Origin: an uncultured bacterium
GTDB taxonomy: Bacteria; Verrucomicrobiota; Lentisphaeria; Victivallales; Victivallaceae
Assembly (NCBI GenBank): GCA_900551245.1
Contig: URVC01000026.1
Coordinates: 1 to 54,424, forward strand
DNA length: 54,424 nucleotides
Reading direction: 5' to 3'
Below are positions 44,749 through 52,578 of this stretch, in pieces (positions within the stretch are counted from its first letter, which is position 1; every line of letters starts with the position of its first letter). The notes below the pieces were generated by a model that was given only the letters and a program-made list of their open reading frames with translations, ran no database searches and was not told where the DNA came from. A program made the position numbers and the translations under genes.

Positions 44749-46122
44749 ATGGCTTTTCTCGATGACAACTATCTCATCGGCAACGCGACCGGGAAACGGA
44801 TCTTCAACGAAATCAAAGATTTTCCGGTTATCGACCCGCACAACCACGCGAACGTCCGCGAAATCGCCGACAACGCGTGTTATTCCGACGCCTGGCAGCT
44901 CTTCGCCGCCACCGACCACTACGTCTGGGAGATGCTGCGCAAACGCGGCGTGCCCGAATCGCTGATCACCGGGAGCGAAGCCTCCGCCGAGGAGAAGTTC
45001 CTCGCCATGGCGAAGGTGTTCCCCGAAATCGTCGGCAATCCGGTCTATGAGTGGATCCACCTCGACCTCAAGCGCTACTTCGGCATCGACGAGCGGCTCT
45101 CCGAAAAGACCGGCAGAAAGATCTGGAACGCGGTCAACGAGAAGCTCGCCACCGACGCCTTCCGGCCGCAGGCGCTGCTGACCGGTCCGCTGAACGTCGA
45201 GGCGATGAGTTCGACCGACGACCCGGTGGACCTGCTCGAAGATCACGAGCGCGCCAACGCCGCCTTCGGCCGCCAAATCATCCGCCCGACCTGGCGCCCC
45301 GACAAGGCGATGAAGATCTTCGCCCCCGGCTGGAGAGAGTACATCGACCGGGTGGGCAAGCGGTTCAACCGGAAGATCTCCACCTTCAGCGACCTGATCG
45401 ACGCCATGCGGCAGAGCCACGACTACTTCGCCGAAAAGGGGTGCCTCGCCACCGACCACGGCCTCGAACTGCCGCTGCGCGCCGACTACCTCTTTGAGGA
45501 CGCCGACCGGATCTTCCGCCGCGCCCTCGCCGGAGAGACGCTCACCGCCGCGGAGATGGATTGCTATATGGGCGCCTTCCTCGCCGAAGCCGCCGCCCTC
45601 AACGCCGAAAAGGGCTGGGTGACCCAGCTCCACCTCGGCGCGGTGCGCGACGTGCGCGCCCGGCTCTTCGACGCGCTCGGTCCGGATGTCGGCGGCGACG
45701 TCAGCAACCACTATCAGGACTTCCTGCCCGCGCTGGTGTCGTTCCTCAACCGGTTCGACAGCAAGCTCAAGGTGGTGCTCTACTGCCTCGACCAGGGCCA
45801 TCAGGCGACGCTGGCGACGCTGGCGCGCGCGTTCGGCGAAAACGTCCGGCTCGGTTCGGCGTGGTGGCTCTGCGACCACCCGACCGGCATGCGCCGCCAG
45901 CTCGAATACATCGGCGCGGTCGACGTCTACTGGAATTTCGCCGGCATGGTTTCGGATTCGCGCAAGCTGCTCTCGTACGGCTCCCGCTTCGAGATGTTCC
46001 GCCGGGTGCTGGCCGACGTGCTCGGGTCGCTCATCGAGTACGGCCAGATGCCGGAGGAGGAGACCATGAAGCTCGCGGTCGCCATGGCCTACGCCGAGCC
46101 CAAGCGCTTCTGGAACTTGTAA
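44749..46122 (+). CDS. uxaC: glucuronate (uronate) isomerase
   Basis: 457 residues, near the usual 466-470. UxaC converts glucuronate to fructuronate and galacturonate to tagaturonate. Seen: the metal-site motif I-D-P-H-N-H-A-N (28-35), typical of this amidohydrolase-superfamily enzyme, L-R-K-R-G-V-P, a D-D-P-V-D segment, and L-H-L-G-A-V-R-D-V-R in the barrel. AAGGAG before the ATG. It lies alone between two purine genes; no uxaA/uxaB/uxuA partners are nearby, though the aldolase at 31495 could serve the same route. Confidence 0.95.
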   Translation: MAFLDDNYLIGNATGKRIFNEIKDFPVIDPHNHANVREIADNACYSDAWQLFAATDHYVWEMLRKRGVPESLITGSEASAEEKFLAMAKVFPEIVGNPVYEWIHLDLKRYFGIDERLSEKTGRKIWNAVNEKLATDAFRPQALLTGPLNVEAMSSTDDPVDLLEDHERANAAFGRQIIRPTWRPDKAMKIFAPGWREYIDRVGKRFNRKISTFSDLIDAMRQSHDYFAEKGCLATDHGLELPLRADYLFEDADRIFRRALAGETLTAAEMDCYMGAFLAEAAALNAEKGWVTQLHLGAVRDVRARLFDALGPDVGGDVSNHYQDFLPALVSFLNRFDSKLKVVLYCLDQGHQATLATLARAFGENVRLGSAWWLCDHPTGMRRQLEYIGAVDVYWNFAGMVSDSRKLLSYGSRFEMFRRVLADVLGSLIEYGQMPEEETMKLAVAMAYAEPKRFWNL

Positions 46123-46145
46123 TAGGGAGTTTTTCATGTATATTT

Positions 46146-46164
46146 AACCGGATACAATCCGGTT
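46146..46164. repeat. hairpin between uxaC and purM
   Basis: AACCGGAT ACA ATCCGGTT, a perfect 8-base inverted repeat with a 3-base loop, 30 bases ahead of the purM start. There is no T tract, so it is more likely an operator or RNA hairpin than an intrinsic terminator. Confidence 0.5.
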
Positions 46165-46193
46165 GCAACATCACTACAGTTTAGAGGAACGAC

Positions 46194-47237
46194 ATGAGCG
46201 CAAACGTCAAGAGCGATTTGTACAAGGCCGCGGGCGTGGACATCGACCTGGCCACCGAACTTCTCGAACAGGTGAAACGGAAGTTCGCCCAGACCCGCCG
46301 TCCGGAGATGCTCGCCCCGGTCGGCGGCTTCGGCGGCCTCTTCCAGATCGACCTTTCGAAATACCGTGAACCGGTGCTGGTCTCCAGCATCGACGGCGTC
46401 GGCACCAAGCTGATGATCGCGATGATGATGGAGAAGTATGACACCGTCGGCCACGACATCGTCAACCACTGCATCGACGACATCGCCGTGCAGGGTGCTG
46501 AACCGCTCTACTTCATGGATTACATCGGCATCGGCAAACTCCGCAGCCCGCTCTACGAAGAGGTGCTCACCGGCATCGCCGACGCCTGCAAGGCGGCCAA
46601 CTGCGCCATCCTCGGCGGCGAAACCGCCGAGATGCCCGGCATGTACGGCAACGACTTCGACCTGGTCGGTGTCATCACCGGCGTGGTGGAGAAATCGAAG
46701 CTGATCACCGGCGAGAAGATCCGTCCGGGTCACGTCGCGATCGGATTCGGTTCGAGCGGCCTGCACACCAACGGCTTCAGCCTGGCGCGGAAGATTCTCT
46801 TCTCGCAGTGCAGCTACAACGTCCACACCTATCTGGACGAGCTCGGCGAGACGGTCGGCGAAGCGCTGCTGCGGCCGCACATCTGCTACTACCCGGCCAT
46901 CCGCGAAGCGCAGGCGAAGAACCTGCCGCTCGACGGCATCGCCCACATCACCGGCGGCGGCCTCTACGACAATGTGCCGCGCATTCTGCCGAACGATGTG
47001 ACCGCGGTCTTCGACACCGACGTACTGCCGATTCCGCCGATCTTCAAGGTGCTGGTGGAAAAGGGCCACGTCGATCCGGTGGAGGCCTACCGGGTCTTCA
47101 ACATGGGCATCGGCATGGTCTGGTTCGTGCCGCAGAAGGCGGCGGACGAAGCGCTCGCCATCGCCCGCAACAACGGCTTCACCGCCGGAATCGTCGGCGA
47201 AGTGGTGCCGGGGCACCGCGACGTGCGCGTCCGCTGA
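46194..47237 (+). CDS. purM: phosphoribosylformylglycinamidine cyclo-ligase (AIR synthetase)
   Basis: 347 residues, standard length. PurM closes FGAM to AIR with ATP, the fifth step of purine synthesis. Seen: Y-K-A-A-G-V-D-I at the N-terminus, S-S-I-D-G-V-G-T-K-L, H-D-I-V-N-H-C-I-D-D-I, L-G-G-E-T-A-E-M-P-G-M-Y, S-S-G-L-H-T-N-G-F-S, and H-I-T-G-G-G. All ATP and metal motifs are intact. Likely own transcription from the 71-base gap after uxaC. Confidence 0.97.
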   Translation: MSANVKSDLYKAAGVDIDLATELLEQVKRKFAQTRRPEMLAPVGGFGGLFQIDLSKYREPVLVSSIDGVGTKLMIAMMMEKYDTVGHDIVNHCIDDIAVQGAEPLYFMDYIGIGKLRSPLYEEVLTGIADACKAANCAILGGETAEMPGMYGNDFDLVGVITGVVEKSKLITGEKIRPGHVAIGFGSSGLHTNGFSLARKILFSQCSYNVHTYLDELGETVGEALLRPHICYYPAIREAQAKNLPLDGIAHITGGGLYDNVPRILPNDVTAVFDTDVLPIPPIFKVLVEKGHVDPVEAYRVFNMGIGMVWFVPQKAADEALAIARNNGFTAGIVGEVVPGHRDVRVR

Positions 47238-47269
47238 AGGGACGCGGCGGCGGAACCAGCAGAAAAACA

Positions 47270-47304
47270 GCTCCGTCCGGGGTGCGGCGCATTCCGGACG
47301 GAGC
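47270..47304. repeat. GC-rich inverted repeat after purM
   Basis: GCTCCGTCCGG (47270-47280) and CCGGACGGAGC (47294-47304) form a perfect 11-base stem with a 13-base loop. A third copy, CCTCCGTCCGG, sits at 47323-47333. No T tract follows; a Rho-type or processing signal is possible. Confidence 0.55.
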
Positions 47305-47377
47305 GGAGGAACCCACAGAAACGGCCTCCGTCCGGAAAGACCGACGCGGCGGAACGGAGCAGGGAGGATAGCGGCGG

Positions 47378-49351
47378 ATGTTCGATTTTTCCAGATTCAC
47401 CGGTTCGCTCCGGCTCTCGAAACGGATGGAGCGCTCGATGCGCCACACCTTCACGGTGGTGACCGCGCTGTTTCACAGCGGAAACGGCGCCGACGATGCC
47501 GGACGCGCCATCCGTAACGCCGTTCTGGGCATTTTCAAACGGATTCTCGAAAGCGACGGGCCGTTGACGGAGGCCGATCTGGAATCGTTCCGCCAGCTCC
47601 TGATGTACGAACACTCGCCGTTTGAGGTGGACAAGCTGGTCGCGGAGCTGAAAAATCAGCCTCCGGTCTCCGCGGAAGAGGCGGCCGACGCGTTGCGGGA
47701 GCTGCCGGCGGAGGAGCTGGAACGGGTCTTGCGGGCCTTCATCGTTCTTGCGATTTCAACCGACTCGCTGGAGGAGAGCGCGCCGCTCATCCGCGACCTC
47801 GCCGACCGGCTGGGATTCGCCGCCGAAACGATCGAGAAGTTCATCGACGAAATCGCCGCGGAATATCTCCGGCGGCGGCGGATTCTCCGCTCCGGGGCCG
47901 GAATTCTCGTCGCGCTGATCGTCATTGCGGTGTTCATCCTCACCGCGACGCTGTTGCGGTCGGTCATCTTCGGGCTCATCGCCGCCTACGTGATGCTGCC
48001 GGCGGAAAAATATTTCGAGCGGCGGCTGAGGGAGAAACGCGGCATCGGCTACCATCTCTTCCGCCTGGCGGACTGGATTCTCTCGCCGCTGAACCGGCTG
48101 TCGCGGGCCATCCGCCGGGGGGCGAGCGACCCCGCGCCCGAGGAGCTTCGCCGCCGGGAAAACCGCCGGATCATCAATCGCGCGGTCGGCCTGACCTGCG
48201 TGCTGGTCGCTCTGGTGATCCTGATGCTGGGGATCCTCTTCTCTTCGCTGACCAACCACTATGTGCACAATCTGAGCAGTTCGGTGCGCGACTGGACCGA
48301 GAGAAATCTCACCGTGGAGAAAAAAACGGCCGAACCGGCCGGCCCCTCCGCGGAAGCGACCGGCGAGGAAGCGGCGGCGGTCGCCACTGAAACGGCCGGA
48401 ATGGAAAACATCTCCCCGAAGCCGCAGCCGCCGCCCATCGAAAGTTCGCTTGCCGAATCCAGCGCGCAGGGATTGCTCGATCAGGCGTCGGTCTATCTCA
48501 ACCATCTGCGGGAGCGGTTTGAAAAGCTCCCGCTGGTGCAGTTCGGGCTGGATCAGATCAGCCGGATCATGCAGGATGAGTCGGCCCAGCGGGAGCTGGC
48601 GGGCATTCTCCTGCGGCGTACCGGCGGGCTGGTCTCCTTCACCGCCAGCGTTCTCGGCATGATCGTGGCGATTCTGGTCGACCTGCTGATGACGGTCTTC
48701 TTCTTTCTGCTCTTCCTGTCGAAACTGGCGGAGTTCTGCGGCGACGGCGGCAGTGACGGGCGCCAGAGCGAATACCTGGTGCGCACCGTCTTCAACGGCA
48801 GCTGGCTGCCCGGCGCCAGCGAAGAGACGGTGGCGGAGGCACAGCGCATCATCAGCGGCGTCATCGGCCAGCTCCGCATCTGGGTGCGCGGCTACCTGAC
48901 GCTGATGACGGTGGATGCGACGGTCTACACCACCGGATTCTACCTGCTGGGGGTCCCCTACTTCCCGGTGCTCGGCCTGCTGGCGGGGTGCGGCATTCTG
49001 CTGCCCTACATCGGCCCGATTCTCTCGGCGACGCTGACGGTGCTGGTGACGCTGGCGGTGGGCGGCGGCGACGTCTCCGGCGCCCAGCTGGCCGGAATCA
49101 TCGCCCTCTATCTGGTCTACAACGGCATCATCGAACAGTTCATTCTCTACCCGGCGGTCATCGGGGAATCGCTCGGGTTGACCACTCTGGAAACGATCAT
49201 CGTGGTGTTGCTCGGTGCGATATTCGCCGGAATTCCCGGCATGATTCTCGCGCTTCCGGCCTCGTCGATGATCAAATATCTGGTGCCGCAGATCTACAAC
49301 TGCCTCGGCGACACGCACGCCCGTCAGCCGGCGAAGGAGGCGGGGCAATGA
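47378..49351 (+). CDS. AI-2E/PerM-family transporter with extra N-terminal domain
   Basis: 657 residues; the family is usually about 350. GGGAGGA precedes the ATG. Residues ~1-165 are soluble and helical, with a TerB-like pattern (I-L-E-S-D-G-P-L-T-E-A-D-L-E-S-F; F-I-V-L-A-I-S-T-D-S-L). Then come the PerM membrane domain (from ~168, with cytoplasmic/periplasmic insertions at ~215-270 and an Ala/Glu-rich low-complexity stretch at ~315-365) and the family C-terminal helices (V-P-Y-F-P-V-L-G-L-L-A-G; G-I-I-E-Q-F-I-L-Y-P). Substrate unknown. Its stop overlaps the next start (ATGA). Confidence 0.87.
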   Translation: MFDFSRFTGSLRLSKRMERSMRHTFTVVTALFHSGNGADDAGRAIRNAVLGIFKRILESDGPLTEADLESFRQLLMYEHSPFEVDKLVAELKNQPPVSAEEAADALRELPAEELERVLRAFIVLAISTDSLEESAPLIRDLADRLGFAAETIEKFIDEIAAEYLRRRRILRSGAGILVALIVIAVFILTATLLRSVIFGLIAAYVMLPAEKYFERRLREKRGIGYHLFRLADWILSPLNRLSRAIRRGASDPAPEELRRRENRRIINRAVGLTCVLVALVILMLGILFSSLTNHYVHNLSSSVRDWTERNLTVEKKTAEPAGPSAEATGEEAAAVATETAGMENISPKPQPPPIESSLAESSAQGLLDQASVYLNHLRERFEKLPLVQFGLDQISRIMQDESAQRELAGILLRRTGGLVSFTASVLGMIVAILVDLLMTVFFFLLFLSKLAEFCGDGGSDGRQSEYLVRTVFNGSWLPGASEETVAEAQRIISGVIGQLRIWVRGYLTLMTVDATVYTTGFYLLGVPYFPVLGLLAGCGILLPYIGPILSATLTVLVTLAVGGGDVSGAQLAGIIALYLVYNGIIEQFILYPAVIGESLGLTTLETIIVVLLGAIFAGIPGMILALPASSMIKYLVPQIYNCLGDTHARQPAKEAGQ

Positions 49352-51261
49352 AATCCGCCGCCGGATACCTCCTGCTGATCGCCGCGGCCATACTGCTGTT
49401 TTCTGCCGGCTGCAGCCACGAAATCTCCGTCACCCGCGTCGGCAGCCGGGACCGGCTCGGTTACGGCAGCGTCTCCACCGGAAGCGGCCTGACCCAGAAC
49501 ACCGCCAATTTGCTGGCCAATCTGCTGCTTTCGGATCAGTATGAGGAAAATCCGGAGGGGTTGCTTCTGCAACTGCAGAAACTGTTCCGGAACGAACCCC
49601 GGCCGGAACACCTCGCCGCGATGGCCGATGTCGCGCTCAACCTCGGGTTGCGCTTCGCGTCGGATCCTGACCGGGCCGTCGGCTACCATCTCGCGGCGGC
49701 GCTCTACAGCCACACCTATCTGCAGCTGCTCGACCGGCCGGGCGAACAGCCCTACAGCGAAGAGCGGGTGGGGGTCATGCGGATCTACAACGCGGCGACG
49801 GGGGAAGTCTTCCTCTTTTTGCGCCAGCGGAATTTGCTGCACCACAAAGGATACCGGCTGACGACGGCGGGGGGCCAGCGGGTGACCTTTCAGGCCCCGG
49901 AGTTCCGGCTGCCACTTTCGCCGGAAAGCTATTCGGATTTTCTGCTCTGCGCCGACTACCGGCCGGAGAACCTCACCCACGTCAGCCGTCGCTTCGGTCT
50001 CGGCGCGCCGCTGATCTGCCGGGTGAAACCCCACCTTGACGAGGTGCGGTTCACCGACAACCAGACGCTGCCGGCGACGCTGGTTCTGCAGTTCAAGCCG
50101 GGGGAGGAGAACCGCCGGGAGGTCACGGGGCAGCTCGCCTTCTTCGACAGCCGCAACTGCGACGAGGTGCAGCTCGGGCGGAACCGGATTCCGCTGGAGC
50201 AGGATTTCTCCACGCCGCTGGCCTACATGGCGCACGACCCGCTTCCGTTCGGCTATCTGGAGTACATGCTCAACCCGGATAAGACGGGGCGGATGCAGGG
50301 GCTTTACATGTTCGAGTCCTACAGCGACGACCGGATTCCGGTGGTGCTGGTTCACGGGCTGATGTCCAATGCGCGCACCTGGATGCAGATGATCAATACG
50401 TTGCAGAACGACCCGGATCTGCGGAAACACTATCAGTTCTGGGGCTTCTCCTACTCCAGCGGCAACCCGGTGCTCTACTCGGCACAGCTTCTGCGCGAAG
50501 ATCTGCAGGCGGAGGCGGACCGGCTCCAGGCGACCGGGCGGCCGGTGAAGATGTTCAACCGGATGGTGCTGATCGGCCACTCGATGGGCGGACTTCTCTC
50601 CAAGACGCTGATCATGAACGCGGAGAACCGGCTGGTCGAACCGCTGCTCGGCGACAACTACCGGGAGATGCTCGCGTCGCTCACGGAGGAACAGCGCGAC
50701 TTCGTCACCCGGATGATGGATTTCAAGGCGCTCCCCTTCGTGCAGCGGGTGGTGTTCATCGCGGTTCCGCACCGGGGTTCGGAGATGGCGAACAGCGCCA
50801 TCGGCCGGATCGGCGCCTCGCTGATCGAATTGCCGCAGTCGCTGGTCCAGCGGGGCGAAGGGGTCATCGGCAACCTGATGCGCCACGGCTGGCTGCAGCC
50901 GGACAATTCGAAATTTCAGACCGGCATCGACAACCTCGATCCGAACAACCGGACGCTTCAACTGCTTGAAACGATTCCGTTCCGGCCGGGCGTGCCGTAT
51001 CACTCGGTGATCGGCAACCGGAAGGAGGCCGGCATTCCCGGCGGCAGTGACGGTATCGTGCCCTACGCGAGCAGCCATCTGGATGGCGCGGTGAGCGAAC
51101 TGGTGGTCAAATCGGACCACAGCGCCCAGCAGAATCCGCTGGCAATCCGGGAGATCCGCCGGATTCTGCTCGAACACCTCCGCCAGTATCCGGACATCCA
51201 GGTCGCCACGCCGGAACTGCCCGAAGAGCTCGGGGAGGGAGCGGCGGAACATGCGAATTGA
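49348..51261 (+). CDS. lipoprotein with alpha/beta-hydrolase (lipase-like) domain
   Basis: 637 residues from ATG 49348, overlapping the permease stop. N-terminal lipoprotein signal with lipobox L-F-S-A-G-C (cysteine near residue 22). Residues ~25-310 are helical then beta-rich, without a family I recognise. Residues ~330-600 are an alpha/beta hydrolase: V-V-L-V-H-G-L-M-S-N-A-R-T-W, nucleophile elbow I-G-H-S-M-G-G-L, a late G-S-D-G-I-V-P-Y-A-S-S-H with the probable acid, and S-D-H-S as catalytic histidine. An envelope-anchored esterase or lipase is likely. Confidence 0.86.
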   Translation: MKSAAGYLLLIAAAILLFSAGCSHEISVTRVGSRDRLGYGSVSTGSGLTQNTANLLANLLLSDQYEENPEGLLLQLQKLFRNEPRPEHLAAMADVALNLGLRFASDPDRAVGYHLAAALYSHTYLQLLDRPGEQPYSEERVGVMRIYNAATGEVFLFLRQRNLLHHKGYRLTTAGGQRVTFQAPEFRLPLSPESYSDFLLCADYRPENLTHVSRRFGLGAPLICRVKPHLDEVRFTDNQTLPATLVLQFKPGEENRREVTGQLAFFDSRNCDEVQLGRNRIPLEQDFSTPLAYMAHDPLPFGYLEYMLNPDKTGRMQGLYMFESYSDDRIPVVLVHGLMSNARTWMQMINTLQNDPDLRKHYQFWGFSYSSGNPVLYSAQLLREDLQAEADRLQATGRPVKMFNRMVLIGHSMGGLLSKTLIMNAENRLVEPLLGDNYREMLASLTEEQRDFVTRMMDFKALPFVQRVVFIAVPHRGSEMANSAIGRIGASLIELPQSLVQRGEGVIGNLMRHGWLQPDNSKFQTGIDNLDPNNRTLQLLETIPFRPGVPYHSVIGNRKEAGIPGGSDGIVPYASSHLDGAVSELVVKSDHSAQQNPLAIREIRRILLEHLRQYPDIQVATPELPEELGEGAAEHAN

Positions 51262-52285
51262 ACCGCTTCTCAAGCTCCTCCATCGCCATCTCCTCCGTCC
51301 GCTCTGCGTAACGGCGGGAATCCTCGCCGCCGTCTGGTGCTGGGGCGCGGCCTATTACACCTTTCCGTGGCCGGAGGGGTGGGAGTTCTCCGCTTCACTG
51401 CTCTTTTTTCTATTGCTGCTGGCGCTGGCGGCCGGAGGGTGGTTTCGCGGGACACTGCTCGCGGTGATGGCGGCGCTGGAGCTCGCAACCATTTTCTTTT
51501 TCGCACTGCGGACGCCGGAACGCGCCTTCGAGGGGGTCAGGTGGCAGCGCCCCTGGGCGAGAGCTCCGCACGTGGAGCTCGACGGTGCGCGGGCGAAGAT
51601 CGGGAACATCCGCAATTTCCGCTACCGCACCGAGGAGGATTTCGACAGCGTCTACATCAGCGGAACATACGATCTCGACCAGGTGCAGAGCGTCGATCTG
51701 GCAATTTCACACTGGGACGGGCTGGAGGCGGTGGCGCACACGATGCTCTCCTTCGGCTTCCGCGACGGACGCCATCTGGCCATTTCGATGGAGACGCGAC
51801 TGCCGGAGGGGGAGGAGCAGGGATTTCTGCCGGGTTTCTACAAACAGTATGAAATTCTGATGGTGATCGCGCTGGAGGAGGATCTCTTCCGGCTCCGAAC
51901 CGATTTCCGGGGGGAGGAGCTCTATCTGTACCGCACCAACGCGACGCCGGAGCAGGCGCGGACGATGCTCGATTCGCTGTTGAACCGCGCGGTCAAACTG
52001 GAGCGGGAGCCGGAGTTCTACAACAGCATCACGGAGAACTGCACCACCAGTCTGGCGCCGCTGCTGCGGGAGATCAATCCGAGCTTCGAGGGGGACATCC
52101 GCCTGCTGTTGAACGGGCGGTCGGATGAACTGCTTTACGAACTGGGGTACCTCCGCCACCGGGAGGGGGAGAGTTTTGCGGAGCTGAAACGGCGGAGCCG
52201 GGTGGCGCCGCAGGGGGTGGCGCCGGCGGAATATTCGCATGCAATCCGGGCGGGAGCGAAGGCGGCGGCGGCCGGAACCCGGTGA
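51251..52285 (+). CDS. DUF4105 (Lnb N-terminal-like) membrane protein
   Basis: 344 residues, three hydrophobic helices in the first ~85, then a periplasmic-type DUF4105 region: F-D-S-V-Y-I-S-G-T-Y-D-L, V-D-L-A-I-S-H-W, S-F-G-F-R-D-G-R-H-L-A-I-S, and N-S-I-T-E-N-C-T-T-S-L, whose cysteine resembles a papain-like site. DUF4105 proteins resemble the N-terminal domain of the Lnb lipoprotein N-acyltransferase. It overlaps the lipoprotein gene by 11 bases, so permease, lipoprotein and DUF4105 are probably one unit acting on envelope lipids. Confidence 0.87.
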   Translation: MRIEPLLKLLHRHLLRPLCVTAGILAAVWCWGAAYYTFPWPEGWEFSASLLFFLLLLALAAGGWFRGTLLAVMAALELATIFFFALRTPERAFEGVRWQRPWARAPHVELDGARAKIGNIRNFRYRTEEDFDSVYISGTYDLDQVQSVDLAISHWDGLEAVAHTMLSFGFRDGRHLAISMETRLPEGEEQGFLPGFYKQYEILMVIALEEDLFRLRTDFRGEELYLYRTNATPEQARTMLDSLLNRAVKLEREPEFYNSITENCTTSLAPLLREINPSFEGDIRLLLNGRSDELLYELGYLRHREGESFAELKRRSRVAPQGVAPAEYSHAIRAGAKAAAAGTR

Positions 52286-52382
52286 AAATCAGCAAAAAAA
52301 ACGATTCCGGAATGGAATTTTCTCCGGACCGGGGTTATTTTTAATGACGGCATTGCAACCGGAAGCTCCGGAAGCGACCTGC

Positions 52383-52456
52383 AACCCCGTGGTGTAATGG
52401 TAGCACAACTGGTTTTGGTCCAGTTAGTCTAGGTTCGAATCCTGGCGGGGTTGCCA
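52383..52456 (+). tRNA. tRNA-Gln (anticodon TTG)
   Basis: Cloverleaf folds completely: acceptor AACCCCG/CGGGGTT, D arm with TAATGGTAG, anticodon stem ACTGG/CCAGT with loop TTTTGGT (anticodon at 52415-52417), T arm CTAGG-TTCGAAT-CCTGG, discriminator G, and an encoded CCA (52454-52456). A T8 run follows at 52457. It is the integration target of the adjacent integrase gene. Confidence 0.95.
52445..52454 (+). repeat. 10-base direct repeat, tRNA 3' end copy 1
   Basis: GCGGGGTTGC at the tRNA 3' end recurs at 52555-52564. Too short and too close to be a complete att pair; it may be a partial core or chance. Confidence 0.35.
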
Positions 52457-52520
52457 TTTTTTTTGCCCTCCTCAAACTCTTGAGTTTTAAGCGCATTTTC
52501 CATCCCGTCCGGCAGGCGAT

Positions 52521-52551
52521 TGGGGCACATTTGGGGCACAAATGGGTCACA
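52521..52551 (+). repeat. three iterons spaced 11 bases, upstream of the integrase
   Basis: TGGGGCACA at 52521-52529, TGGGGCACA at 52532-52540, and TGGGTCACA at 52543-52551, each starting 11 bases after the last. They lie between the tRNA and the integrase start, where arm-type recombinase or directionality-factor sites would be expected. Confidence 0.6.
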
Positions 52552-52578
52552 ATCGCGGGGTTGCAGGGGTACCATAAA

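Noticed and set aside
52445..52564. The 10-base repeat GCGGGGTTGC as a complete attL/attR pair
   Set aside because: The copies are 110 bases apart and do not enclose the integrase; a real second att site should lie at the far end of the element, outside the window.
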